Below, piece after piece: positions 18,201 to 26,779 of a stretch of DNA of 64,000 nucleotides. A model generated the notes under the pieces. The model was given only the letters and a program-made list of their open reading frames with translations, had not been told where the DNA came from and ran no database searches. The translations under genes and the position numbers were made by a program. Numbering within the stretch: the stretch's first letter is position 1; each line of letters opens with the position of its first letter. Origin of the DNA: Acinetobacter lactucae. GTDB taxonomy: Bacteria > Pseudomonadota > Gammaproteobacteria > Pseudomonadales > Moraxellaceae. The stretch covers positions 186,001-250,000 of the forward strand of contig NZ_LRPE01000023.1 in the NCBI RefSeq assembly GCF_001605885.1. The letters are read 5' to 3'.

Positions 18201-18998
18201 ATTTCTAAATACTGTCCCGCTCACATGTTTATAGTGCTCGCCATCAAGCAGGTAATATGCTTCTAAAAGACTGATATCAATTTCTGTCGCTAATTGTTTG
18301 AGCTGCGCAAGTTGTTCAAATTGAATAGTTGGTTTTTCGGGAAGTTTAAAATGAGCTGAACTAAAATTCAGTGAGTCTTCGACCAGTTTAACAAAACTAT
18401 CAACACTCTTAAGCTCACCTGCCAAATACAACGCATCAATCACGGTTTGAGGTTGAGACTGTATCCATTCACGTAAAACATCATGAATTAGTTGTCGGCT
18501 ATAGGTTTTGGCATCATCAGTAATTTGGGCACGTTCAATTTTGCCACTCTCAAAAGCAAACTCACGCAACAACTTTTGGCTAAAGCTATCGAGTGTCCCG
18601 ACAAATAGCTCGTCTAACTGATCTATCACTAACTTTAAGCGTTCACAAGCATAGGCAATACGCGTCGCAAAATGCTTTAGAATATGCTCGAGTAATAAGT
18701 CAGGTTCTTGCTCTGCCTGCGTAAGTAATTCTTGTTCTGTAAAACTACGCTTGGCATCTAAATAACGGTACGTTTCAACCAAACGTGCACGAATACGGCT
18801 TTTTAACTCGGCGGCAGCAGCACGGGTGAACGTGGTCGCAATGACTTGTCTAGGCAAGTACTTTTCAAGAAAGATACGGACCATCAAACTTGATAAGGTA
18901 TAGGTTTTTCCTGTACCTGCCGAAGCTTCAATTAAATGTAAGCCACTAAATTCAATATCAATAATAGGTTGATAAGACACCTGTACTCTTGAGTTCAT
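15300..18998 (-). CDS. recB: Exodeoxyribonuclease V beta subunit RecB
   Basis: RecB supplies the 3'-to-5' UvrD-type helicase, the nuclease and the RecA-loading function of RecBCD. In the 1232 residues the motifs appear in order: Walker A EASAGTGKTYTLSSL (about 24), LVDEFQDTNQDQ (Walker B), GDRKQAIYGFRGGD, MTIHQSKGLEFKIVF, and LWYVALTRASHRVY. The C-terminal nuclease domain shows SIDLVYFDG and HIADYKSN, matching the catalytic D...DYK arrangement, so nuclease activity should be intact. The ATG lies 3 bp after the recC stop, with GGAGTAAGG as ribosome-binding site overlapping the recC end, implying translational coupling. Confidence 0.97.
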   Translation of the reverse strand: MNSRVQVSYQPIIDIEFSGLHLIEASAGTGKTYTLSSLMVRIFLEKYLPRQVIATTFTRAAAAELKSRIRARLVETYRYLDAKRSFTEQELLTQAEQEPDLLLEHILKHFATRIAYACERLKLVIDQLDELFVGTLDSFSQKLLREFAFESGKIERAQITDDAKTYSRQLIHDVLREWIQSQPQTVIDALYLAGELKSVDSFVKLVEDSLNFSSAHFKLPEKPTIQFEQLAQLKQLATEIDISLLEAYYLLDGEHYKHVSGTVFRNGAFNKLFSEFLPQLLQVLKQSDIILVFDGSLAAQRELVFKFLGQIADQKVFKKCPAEISDGFYQHPCIQQIQQLFGVLKNYAEQFDQLHIYLKAYLCVEVKKRLPQVLQNKGETTFSQQIRTLSEALKGEQGQRFAVFVQARYPLILVDEFQDTNQDQDDMLASIWRHPERYKKGCMIMVGDRKQAIYGFRGGDMLTFLNAYKDIQAKHGREYKLIHNHRSVADLVEVVDALFQRQIDFGEEVQYDPIRAGARPHPVLVDQNQPNPHPLRWLMLKDKETEAQQVAWKIRDLLNQSHAGQLYFQKDAQTQTLNEDDIAVLSRNHDGLDKVQFELERLGIRVNRPSKRSVFDCSIAQDVGALLTAILHPYDEAKVKRALISRLFAMDLKQLLQLEQTAEGLSQFMTGFDMIRELWSAQGFLVAWQQCLIQFDIWQNLVAAQSKDNERVVVNLRHLTEILSQHSEKYSGAQNLYHWYLKQLRSPLDRDWELERKLSSEAGVQLMTIHQSKGLEFKIVFLLGADKPFRENNKTLNFSTQDIIKPDSNQTLTQRVVAIADKTYLNEIELKQHEERALAEQNRLWYVALTRASHRVYAVLQDLDGKSVSGLAFWKNRNEPFQHHCCTDEMVLEQIPQAIHLAKQTSIIEIQAKRFPEQRFYSRGKTSFSYLAQHLKHKAGTDLLASQRNDAVLAEDELDLINTAEAISAQPIDWIKNNFPRGTLAGNFLHEIFEHIDFQCSDDWVIEIRRRFKNDYSSLWQDLLIKYNESFPEEEDAENLLYQSVAEWLKDILRTPLSQGFRLNQLQQDQYLSEFPFYLALSDRVLAMTRIQQLFAEYGLNMPELLEARSARYLNGSIDLVYFDGQRYHIADYKSNYLGDDLADYRSDSIAQSMSLASYWLQAGLYLVALHRYLQVKMQDYQIDQHLGGATYLYLRGMNGEAEQGYYYWEPSVEFILRLDAILGYFAEDKIA

Positions 18999-19001
18999 GC
19001 C

Positions 19002-22000
19002 TTACTCCGAATGTTGAAATTGAAAAACCGGATGATACAGATCATAGGCAAACTCATCACAAGCATGTTGAAGTAAAGCCTGTGCATCTTGTTCTTGTAA
19101 AATAAAGCTCCAGTCTTGATGCAACTTGCAAGCTTCATTTTGAGTCATATCCATCGTGGTAAATGACCCTGTTTCATTCCAGTATTTTAGCAGCTCAGCA
19201 TAGCTCTTCTCATCCAGTTTTGCTTTTTCTGTCTGATTTGTTGTTTCCCACTGATATGCTTTAGCTTTTTCTAGCGGCTTTAATAATAAGGCTGCTGGTA
19301 GAACCAAAGGTTGTTGCTGTGCATGGCGCCAGATTTTAAACCATGGCTGTAAATATTGCCGAGCTTGCTCAGAACTTATGCCACTACAAATCACAGTTTG
19401 ATCGCTAAAAACCACAATACGGCGTTTTTCAGCCCCTGCACTTCCTTCATTTAAGTAAGCTAACCAAAGTAGATATTCTAACCAGACTTTAGCACGTCTT
19501 TTTGCCCGAGCGCTTGAAGGCTCCATACTCACCCAATCCCAAGTTTCAGACTTCGGAACTGTAATATTCATATGCAGCTGTTTAGCAATTCGCCAAATAC
19601 GCTGAGTGGTTTGTGTCACTGCTGGTGCATAATGGTGAAGACGTTCAAGCAAACATTCTTGCTCAAATACACCTTGTTGCCATGCACTATATTTGACTTT
19701 ACCTACAGGTAACTGATCAATTAATACTTCAGGTTGTGCTTGCTGTTCAGATTGTTGTAAAAAATGTCGAATCGCATAGCGCCCTAAACCATCTAATAAT
19801 AACGGTTCATTTTGGTCGAGCACTCCGACACTTCCTAAGTTTTCTACCCCTAAAGTTTTCAAATATAACCGTGCAGGGAATGTCACATCCTGTATCCACT
19901 GCTGGCTCTCTAAAACCAGCATATCCGGTGCTTGTAGCGGATAGGTTGTGTTCGTCCAAGGTTGACGGCTTCCTGAAACTTGCTGAATTTGTGAAGCGAT
20001 CTTAAACCAGTGGTCTTGGTAGCGAATAACACTTTTTTCTACAGTAAAACCTTTCGGGTCGAAGGGCTGTAAATCATGTAAGTGATAGAGTTGTTTTAAT
20101 TGTGATGGAATCTCAATCCCTTCAACAACTATTTTTTCAGGTGCATCATTTTCAGCTTTCACAATTAAAGCAAGATGCTCACGGAACTCTTGAAGAATAC
20201 TGGAAGGTTCGCGCACTTCACCATCGTTCACATCAAAGCCGTTATAAAACAGCCATAAATTTTCTTGGGCTAATAATAAAGCATCTAAAAAAGCACCTTG
20301 ATCATCTTCAAGTCGAGAGCGATCGCCTAATTGTTGGCGCAGTGCATCCATCAAATCAAATGGAACGTGTGTATCACGGTTTGGAAATTGCCCTGCATCA
20401 AGATTTAGCATAACCATTAAACGATAAGGTAACGGTCGAATGTGTCCAATTTGGGCAAAGGTAATTTGCCCTGTCGGTTCAGCTTGCGCACTTTGACTTT
20501 CTAATGTCCGTTGAATTTCTTCAATAATATAAGGCAGAGGCAAGGTAATTTTGCGCAAAGTTCCTGTTTCTGTCTCGGCGTAATAACTTGCGAGCGTTAA
20601 CATTCGTTCTTGTTTTTTAACAATTTCCCGCACAGCCTTTAAAGCTGCAACACCGACCTGCTCAAATTCAATAATATCCTTGCCCAGCACTTGGAGCCAA
20701 TATTCAACCGTGTAGACTTTTCCTTGTTCATGCAGAGTCAGCCAATCACGGCGCTCATTCAAATCTTGATAAATCTGAATGAGTGTACCCACCAACTCGA
20801 AATCGCTCGGTTGAACTTTGGCATAACTCAACACCTGATTAAACGTCGCATGCACAGGCACGGCAATACCAAGAGCCAATCTTTCTAAGGCAAATTTAAA
20901 GCTATATCGGTAATCGTCGTCCCCTTCACACAAACTGCGTTTGAGATGCTCTGCATCCAGCCCTCGTTTAAAGCCTGCCTCGGCAAGTAAATTTAAAATT
21001 CGCTCAACCTGAACATATTCAAGTTCATAACGTTGCTGGGTCGCATGCAAACTTAACCAGTCAGCAAAATCATCAAAGCTAAAACGCCCCTGCATCAGTT
21101 GAATACGCCCAATCACGGCACGCCAAGCATTAAGTGCATCAAGTGATGCAACACCTGCAATCTTCACCGGCAAATGTACACCTTGCTCAGTGGCAGTAGC
21201 GGGAAATACACTTCGAATTAATGGCTCTATATCAGCCAAATTAGGAACTAAAACTAAAATATCGTTTGGACGGCGCGGCTGCTCATGTGGTTTAGCCAAC
21301 CAGCAAATCAACTGCTCTTTTAATACTTCAAGCTGACGTAAAGTCGAATGACAAACATGAATCTGAATCGAGTCATCATCTGGAACAAGCGCATATTGCT
21401 TAGCTTGAGGCTCCACTAAATGCAAAATATCTGACTGAACTTTACCAAGTAAACTTTCAGGAAAATCATCCACAAAAGCATCCACCCACTTACCTTCTTC
21501 GCCCGTAGATAAATTTGATAATAGTGAAAAGTGGTCGCGGGCTTGTTTACCCAATCTGGTTAAAAGCGGATGTCTGGACTCACGCGCTTCAGCATTAAAG
21601 TTGAGTGTAAATTTATTAAAGAAATCACTAATTTCAGCATCTGTTGCCTTCGGATTTTTTGCAATAAAACGCTCTTTTACCCCTAAGTCATAACGTTGTT
21701 TCCAGAGTGGATCGACACTATCAGCCCAATATTCTTGTGAAGGGTTATAATGCAAAATCAGCACATCAACGTATTGCCCTAAACGGCGCAAAAACTGTAA
21801 TTGGCTTGGCGGTAAATCTAACAACGTAAAGATCACCACTTGATTAGGTAATCTTGAAATAGCACGCTTACTGCGGTCCGGATGATCTAACTCTTGCCAA
21901 AACAACTCATCGATTTGTTGCATCTGCAAAAAGTCATCATGAAAATGTTGTTGCCATAACCAACGCTGCCAACGTTCTAGCTCTTGCGTTTGATGTAATG

Positions 22001-22637
22001 CAAAAGCAGTCACTTCTTCATCTTTTTGTACAATATATTTTTCAATATCGAGTGCTCGGCCCTGCCCCCAAGCAGACAGCCAGTTTTCAGGACAAGTGCA
22101 ACTATTTTCACAACCACGCTGGCACTGTCCACGATAAATCATATAGTTGCTAAATAGATCGGCAACCTGCTCAGCGACCCAATACAGCATTTTTTGTTTT
22201 TTTAATTGTTTATCTATGCCTTGTTCGAGTCGATCTGCGCTGTCATAAATACGCTGAACAATAGAATGTAAAGGATGCGACGTGTCGATGCTCATCGTTT
22301 CAGGTTGAATAAATTCGTGTAAAGCCTGATGCACCCGCCATTTAAAAATCAAACGAGGGATGTTCGCTTTACGAACCTGCTCTTTATGCGCAGTTAAAAC
22401 TTGCTGGTAGGCAAACCATTGGAAACCTCGTACCCGTTGGTGAAAATGGTAATTGGCACTCATGCCTTGCTGTTCTGCAAGTTTTTGTATCAGCCATTGC
22501 TCGACCGCAGGACTTGGAACAATAAAATGTTGGGTTTTCAAAACCTGTAATGGATGCGTTGAAGCTTGTGATGTAGACGCCAATACACCTTGTAACAACA
22601 CATCAATACGTTGACTTTGAATAACATGAATCCCCAT
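19002..22637 (-). CDS. recC: Exodeoxyribonuclease V gamma subunit RecC
   Basis: RecC is the structural subunit of RecBCD that splits the duplex and reads Chi with its helicase-like and nuclease-like folds, both catalytically dead. The 1211-residue protein is somewhat longer than E. coli RecC (1122). It carries the family N-terminus (VIQSQRIDVLL...HFIVPSPAVEQWLIQKLA), the ILVLVPNLADIEPLI segment and the RLMVMLNLDAGQFP / RDTHVPFDLM region typical of RecC. It is the first gene of the recC-recB-recD operon. The 22638-22808 gap to the divergent small gene presumably contains promoters for both, though none could be assigned clearly. Confidence 0.95.
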   Translation of the reverse strand: MGIHVIQSQRIDVLLQGVLASTSQASTHPLQVLKTQHFIVPSPAVEQWLIQKLAEQQGMSANYHFHQRVRGFQWFAYQQVLTAHKEQVRKANIPRLIFKWRVHQALHEFIQPETMSIDTSHPLHSIVQRIYDSADRLEQGIDKQLKKQKMLYWVAEQVADLFSNYMIYRGQCQRGCENSCTCPENWLSAWGQGRALDIEKYIVQKDEEVTAFALHQTQELERWQRWLWQQHFHDDFLQMQQIDELFWQELDHPDRSKRAISRLPNQVVIFTLLDLPPSQLQFLRRLGQYVDVLILHYNPSQEYWADSVDPLWKQRYDLGVKERFIAKNPKATDAEISDFFNKFTLNFNAEARESRHPLLTRLGKQARDHFSLLSNLSTGEEGKWVDAFVDDFPESLLGKVQSDILHLVEPQAKQYALVPDDDSIQIHVCHSTLRQLEVLKEQLICWLAKPHEQPRRPNDILVLVPNLADIEPLIRSVFPATATEQGVHLPVKIAGVASLDALNAWRAVIGRIQLMQGRFSFDDFADWLSLHATQQRYELEYVQVERILNLLAEAGFKRGLDAEHLKRSLCEGDDDYRYSFKFALERLALGIAVPVHATFNQVLSYAKVQPSDFELVGTLIQIYQDLNERRDWLTLHEQGKVYTVEYWLQVLGKDIIEFEQVGVAALKAVREIVKKQERMLTLASYYAETETGTLRKITLPLPYIIEEIQRTLESQSAQAEPTGQITFAQIGHIRPLPYRLMVMLNLDAGQFPNRDTHVPFDLMDALRQQLGDRSRLEDDQGAFLDALLLAQENLWLFYNGFDVNDGEVREPSSILQEFREHLALIVKAENDAPEKIVVEGIEIPSQLKQLYHLHDLQPFDPKGFTVEKSVIRYQDHWFKIASQIQQVSGSRQPWTNTTYPLQAPDMLVLESQQWIQDVTFPARLYLKTLGVENLGSVGVLDQNEPLLLDGLGRYAIRHFLQQSEQQAQPEVLIDQLPVGKVKYSAWQQGVFEQECLLERLHHYAPAVTQTTQRIWRIAKQLHMNITVPKSETWDWVSMEPSSARAKRRAKVWLEYLLWLAYLNEGSAGAEKRRIVVFSDQTVICSGISSEQARQYLQPWFKIWRHAQQQPLVLPAALLLKPLEKAKAYQWETTNQTEKAKLDEKSYAELLKYWNETGSFTTMDMTQNEACKLHQDWSFILQEQDAQALLQHACDEFAYDLYHPVFQFQHSE

Positions 22638-22808
22638 TTATTTCATATCCTGCTTGCATAATTTATGCACAAAATCATAAACATTCATTACTATACAACT
22701 GAATCTGACTATGTCACGTTGGTTTAAACACAGCATAATTTAACTTTAGGTGTCATATACCCACTTGGTTTGAATGACGCCATCAAGAAACTTATACAGG
22801 TAAACATT

Positions 22809-23315
22809 ATGAAAATTGACAAGATTCCTGACTATATTGATCCTAGCCTAAATCTGGAACAAATTCGCGATGAGTGCCATGAACTCATCAAAAAAAGAGC
22901 TTACGTCTCAGCAGGAGCGGCGCTCGTACCGATTCCTTTTTTTGACGTGGTAGTAGATTTGGGAATTTTGTCTCACCTGATTCCAGATATCAATTCCCGT
23001 TTTGGTTTAGCACCTGAACACGTGAGTGTCTACGACCCAAAAACTAAAACAATTCACTGGGATGAGCTACGTAAACGTGGTTTTGAATTTTCAGGCTTTG
23101 TAGTGGCACGTACCACCGTTAAAAAAACATTTAATGGCTTTTTTGGCAAAATCGTAACGAAACAGGTGACTAAATTTATACCGCTAGGCGGACAAATTGT
23201 AGCAGCAAGTTTAGGTTATTTCATGATGAAAAAAATAGCAGAAACTCATCTGAATGACAGTTATAACCTTGCAAAGCGTATTCAGCAAAAAAGCCGTAGC
23301 ACTATTGTAAATTAA
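22809..23315 (+). CDS. Small DUF697/YcjF-like membrane-associated protein of unknown function
   Basis: The 168-residue product is not a recognised enzyme. Its central AGAALVPIPFFDVVVDLGILSHLIPDI resembles the 'aP.P..D' helical signature of DUF697/YcjF-type proteins often linked to GTPases. A second hydrophobic stretch follows (LGGQIVAASLGYFMMKKIA). Together they suggest a protein that sits on or in the membrane. I chose the ATG at 22809 because ACAGG lies 8 bp before it; the in-frame ATG at 22770 has no ribosome-binding site. It is divergent from recC and convergent with pap. No partner GTPase is adjacent, so the role is unknown. Confidence 0.65.
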   Translation: MKIDKIPDYIDPSLNLEQIRDECHELIKKRAYVSAGAALVPIPFFDVVVDLGILSHLIPDINSRFGLAPEHVSVYDPKTKTIHWDELRKRGFEFSGFVVARTTVKKTFNGFFGKIVTKQVTKFIPLGGQIVAASLGYFMMKKIAETHLNDSYNLAKRIQQKSRSTIVN

Positions 23316-23327
23316 TATATGCCTTGT

Positions 23328-23354
23328 AGCTGAGAGCCTAGTCTGCTCTCAGCT
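23328..23354 (+). terminator. Terminator of the DUF697-like gene, overlapping the 3' end of pap
   Basis: AGCTGAGAGC pairs perfectly with GCTCTCAGCT around a 7-nt loop and is followed by GTTTTAAAA on the plus strand. The pap stop codon lies in the loop, so the hairpin also includes the last codons of that convergent gene. The minus strand has no T-run after it. Confidence 0.7.
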
Positions 23355-24756
23355 GTTTTAAAATAGCCTTTAAGACTTCCAGACGTGCCGTATATTTATC
23401 ATCAGTTGCAACAATATGCCAAGGTGCGTAGTAAGTACTGGTTCGCTCAAACATATCTGCTGCGGCTTTTAAATAATCATCCCATTTATCACGATTACGC
23501 CAATCTTCCGCAGTGATTTTAAAACGTTTATGCGGTGTTTCTTCTCTCGCCTTAAAACGCTGCTCTTGCTCATCTTTGCTAATTGCTAGCCAAATTTTTA
23601 CTATAACCGTTTGACTATCAAATAAATCTTTTTCAAAGCGATTTATTTCATCATAAGCACGCTGCCATTCTAAAGGCGAAGCAAAACCTTCAACACGTTC
23701 AACAAGCACGCGCCCATACCATGTCCGATCAAAAATCGTGATTTTCTCAGCCTCATTAATACGGTTCCAAAAGCGCCATAAGTAAGGATGTCGAGCTTCA
23801 AAGCGTTCAGGTGCACCAATACAATGAATATCATATTCACGCGGATCTAAGTTTTTAACAATTCGCTTAATAGCACCGCCTTTACCGGCTGCATCCATAC
23901 CCTCAAAAGCAATCACGACATTACGTTTATCAAAACGCATGGCATCGGCAATTTTTTTGCTCAGTTTATCGAGTTCTTTTTTATAGTCGGCTTTTTCAAG
24001 TGGCTCATTAGCTGGTTGTAACAAACTCTCTGGAATTTTAGCTTGCTGCCATTGTCCTTTGACTTCAGTTTCATGTTCTGGGAGCTGTCGCATATGTTGT
24101 AAAAGGTACTGAGCAAAAAACTGATCACGCTGTTTTTCATCTTCACCATCAATAATGTACCAATCGTCGGTAAAACGACGGCGTAACTTTTGCAAAGTGT
24201 CATATTGCTTTTTATTACGCCAGTCTAGGCCGTGAAGCTTATGCCAATGTTGCTCAGATGGGTCTATCTTGTCTAAACGTTTTTGTAGTGATTTCCATGA
24301 AAGGTCAAACCAAACTTTAACCACATCCACATAGTTATTTTTTAAATCTTGCTCAAATGCCCGCATATTTTCAACATATTCATCAAAGCGGGAATCATCT
24401 AAAGGTTCAGAAACATGCGTTGCTGTGACGAGCAAATCGCTATACCAGTTGCCGAACATCACCACAATTTGTCCTTCAGTCGGAATAAACTCCGAGTAAG
24501 ATTGCCAAAAAGCCTCTGTATCCGTCAGTACACGCGGTGCGTCTGCTTTGACTCGTAAATATCTTGGGTCTAGCCATTCACGAAGCTGCTTAACCGCTTC
24601 CCCTTTTCCAGCCAGTTCAATACCACTCATTAATATCAGTGTACTTTTAGCGTTAGGTTTGCCCCGACTTTCTTTTAACGCATATTGTGCTTCAATCAAA
24701 TCGACTGAAAGCTGTTCTTCATCACGAATCTCAAATTTTGGTTGTTGTTCACTCAT
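23338..24756 (-). CDS. pap: Polyphosphate:AMP phosphotransferase (two-domain PPK2)
   Basis: Pap phosphorylates AMP to ADP at the expense of inorganic polyphosphate. The 472-residue protein is a fusion of two PPK2 domains, as in the A. johnsonii enzyme of about 475 residues. The N-terminal domain (about 10-230) has a P-loop SGIELAGKGEAV. The C-terminal domain (about 255-470) has EGMDAAGKGGAIKRI followed by the PPK2 core (GAPERFEARHPYLWRFW, FDRTWYGRVLVERVEGF). In class II PPK2 enzymes the C-terminal domain is the active one. The gene seems monocistronic and ends inside the terminator of the convergent gene. Its role is energy recovery from stored polyphosphate. Confidence 0.92.
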   Translation of the reverse strand: MSEQQPKFEIRDEEQLSVDLIEAQYALKESRGKPNAKSTLILMSGIELAGKGEAVKQLREWLDPRYLRVKADAPRVLTDTEAFWQSYSEFIPTEGQIVVMFGNWYSDLLVTATHVSEPLDDSRFDEYVENMRAFEQDLKNNYVDVVKVWFDLSWKSLQKRLDKIDPSEQHWHKLHGLDWRNKKQYDTLQKLRRRFTDDWYIIDGEDEKQRDQFFAQYLLQHMRQLPEHETEVKGQWQQAKIPESLLQPANEPLEKADYKKELDKLSKKIADAMRFDKRNVVIAFEGMDAAGKGGAIKRIVKNLDPREYDIHCIGAPERFEARHPYLWRFWNRINEAEKITIFDRTWYGRVLVERVEGFASPLEWQRAYDEINRFEKDLFDSQTVIVKIWLAISKDEQEQRFKAREETPHKRFKITAEDWRNRDKWDDYLKAAADMFERTSTYYAPWHIVATDDKYTARLEVLKAILKQLRAD

Positions 24757-24965
24757 AGTCCACGGCTCTAATCTTTTATTGTTTAATTTCGATGATCTTT
24801 AACTTATGCGGTTAAATGATGAATTGCTATACAAATTATGTCATTGCGACAAAATTCTGTTTAAAAATTGACGCATGAATCATTTTTTTTACATCTACTC
24901 GCCATAGTACAAGGTTACAATGCCTTTTATGATTTTTTGCAAATAGCCCAATATTAGAGCCTTAA

Positions 24966-25673
24966 ATGTCTAAACTCGCTGCTTTTGATGATCTTTTACA
25001 ACAATATAAAACATTTAATTATCATGATAATCCTGTGCTTGCCCAACGTTTGCAAGATGTACAAACATGGCTAAAAGAGCGGATGAAAGATACGCATCAC
25101 GACTTTTTTAATTTGCCAGCGCATAAGCTCATGTCAGAGTACTTTTTAAATCGTTTATATGGCGGTCCAGAGTTTGATGCCTTGGCAGCTCAAATTGAAC
25201 GCCTCTTGAAATATGCGCATAAAGCAGAAAAAGTTTTACCTGAAAATGCAATTAAAACAGGCACTAAATCGGTAAGTTTGGCTGTACTTGCCACTCGACT
25301 TGATGAGCAAGTAGCAATGCAACTTCTTGAGGACTATCCGGCAGATACCGTACTCACTGATGAGATTATGCGTTTAACCTTAATCAAGCTTGATCAGGCC
25401 GAGGCTCGTTACCAGCAGCTTGCCCTTCTTGATGATTTAGGAGCAGCGCTCGATAAGTACATGCGCTCATTTATGATGTTTACTGCTTTTAAAATGTGTA
25501 AAGGTATTGCCCAAAAATATCACTTCGAATTGATGTATGATTTCATTCAAGATGGTTTTAGTGCAATGAAACCGTTAAAATCAGCCGAGACCTTTATCAA
25601 GACTTTTACTGAAAAAGAACGCCAGATTATTGAAAATGTACATTCAGGGCATCCGAATCCATTTAGAGTGTGA
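24966..25673 (+). CDS. Conserved Acinetobacter-type protein of unknown function (FFLEELY-like motif)
   Basis: The 235-residue, mainly helical, soluble protein carries EYFLNRLYGGPEF (about residues 57-69). This resembles the aromatic 'FFLEELY' signature after which a family of uncharacterised Acinetobacter/Moraxellaceae proteins is named; that match is from memory. There are no transmembrane segments, no signal peptide and no catalytic motif I recognise. It stands 147 bp before ubiE on the same strand, separated by a weak hairpin, so linkage to ubiquinone synthesis is not established. Function unknown. Confidence 0.75.
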   Translation: MSKLAAFDDLLQQYKTFNYHDNPVLAQRLQDVQTWLKERMKDTHHDFFNLPAHKLMSEYFLNRLYGGPEFDALAAQIERLLKYAHKAEKVLPENAIKTGTKSVSLAVLATRLDEQVAMQLLEDYPADTVLTDEIMRLTLIKLDQAEARYQQLALLDDLGAALDKYMRSFMMFTAFKMCKGIAQKYHFELMYDFIQDGFSAMKPLKSAETFIKTFTEKERQIIENVHSGHPNPFRV

Positions 25674-25690
25674 TAAGGTCGGCACATAGA

Positions 25691-25722
25691 AAAAATCAAC
25701 CTCGCGAAGTTGAGATTTTATT
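25691..25722 (+). terminator. Weak hairpin between the unknown gene and ubiE
   Basis: AATCAAC-CTCGCGAA-GTTGAGATT forms a short stem with one bulge, followed by TTATT. The stem is only about 5-7 bp, so it is at best a leaky terminator. Confidence 0.3.
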
Positions 25723-25820
25723 CATTATATTTGCATGATGATGCCTGTAAAAATAGACAAAATCTGTCATCATGCAGAACTTATTCCGTTTCACTTGAGT
25801 TTGAGTCTAGGAGAGACAAT

Positions 25821-26768
25821 ATGTCTAACGAAAACCAAAAGCCAACATCTCCAACTGAGCAGGCACAAAGTTCAGACAAAGTTAGCCCATTCCTAAGCTC
25901 ACCTTTACCGCAAGGTACACCTCAAGGGCAACAACAAACTTTACAGCAAACCTTAACAGACACGCCTGTGAATGGTTCTGTACCGAAATATAATTTACCT
26001 CGTGGTGCGGGCAATACCGGCAACGTGGGTGAAACAACACACTTTGGTTACTCAACTGTTAGAACTGAAGATAAAGCACAAAAAGTTGCAGAAGTTTTCC
26101 ATTCAGTTGCAAGCAAATATGACTTGATGAATGACTTGATGTCATTTGGTATTCACCGTTTGTGGAAGCGTTTTGCAATTAACATGTCTGGCGTTCGCCG
26201 TGGTCAACACGTGTTGGATATTGCTGGTGGTACAGGCGACTTAGCAAAAGTATTTAGCCGTGAAGTTGGTCAGCAAGGCCATGTCGTACTTTCAGACATT
26301 AACGAATCTATGCTTAATGTTGGCCGTGACCGTTTAATTGATGCGGGCTGTACCAATGTTGACTTTGTTCTTGCCAATGCAGAAACCTTAGAGCCTTTTG
26401 CAGACAACAGCTTTGACCTTGTCACCATTAGCTTTGGCTTACGTAACGTGACAGATAAAGATGCAGCACTTGCGTCTATGTTCCGTGTGTTGAAGCCAGG
26501 TGGTCGTTTACTGATTCTTGAGTTTTCTAAACCTGTATTTGAGCCATTTTCAAAACTTTATGACCTCTACTCATTCACCGCTTTACCGATTATGGGTAAA
26601 TTGGTTGCCAATGATTCAGAAAGTTATAAATATTTAGCTGAATCAATCCGTATGCACCCAGACCAACGTACTTTAAAAGGTATGATGGAAAATGCTGGCT
26701 TCCAGAACTGTGACTATCACAACCTTACTGCTGGTATTGTTGCCGTTCACCGTGGCTTTAAACTGTAA
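25821..26768 (+). CDS. ubiE: Ubiquinone/menaquinone C-methyltransferase UbiE
   Basis: UbiE uses S-adenosylmethionine to C-methylate the 2-polyprenyl-6-methoxy-benzoquinol ring in ubiquinone synthesis. The SAM-binding motif [19 protein letters not shown] and the UbiE signature ([32 protein letters not shown]) are present. I chose the ATG at 25821 because AGGAGAG stands 5 bp before it; an upstream ATG at 25710 would add 37 residues without ribosome-binding site. Even so the protein is 315 residues, about 60 longer than E. coli UbiE, owing to a Gln/Pro/Ser-rich N-terminal tail before the conserved [16 protein letters not shown]. First gene of ubiE-ubiJ-ubiB. Confidence 0.96.
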   Translation: MSNENQKPTSPTEQAQSSDKVSPFLSSPLPQGTPQGQQQTLQQTLTDTPVNGSVPKYNLPRGAGNTGNVGETTHFGYSTVRTEDKAQKVAEVFHSVASKYDLMNDLMSFGIHRLWKRFAINMSGVRRGQHVLDIAGGTGDLAKVFSREVGQQGHVVLSDINESMLNVGRDRLIDAGCTNVDFVLANAETLEPFADNSFDLVTISFGLRNVTDKDAALASMFRVLKPGGRLLILEFSKPVFEPFSKLYDLYSFTALPIMGKLVANDSESYKYLAESIRMHPDQRTLKGMMENAGFQNCDYHNLTAGIVAVHRGFKL

Positions 26769-26779
26769 GGGATAACGAT

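Noticed and set aside
25710..25820. Upstream start for ubiE
   Set aside because: The 37 extra residues have no ribosome-binding site, while AGGAGAG directly precedes the ATG at 25821.
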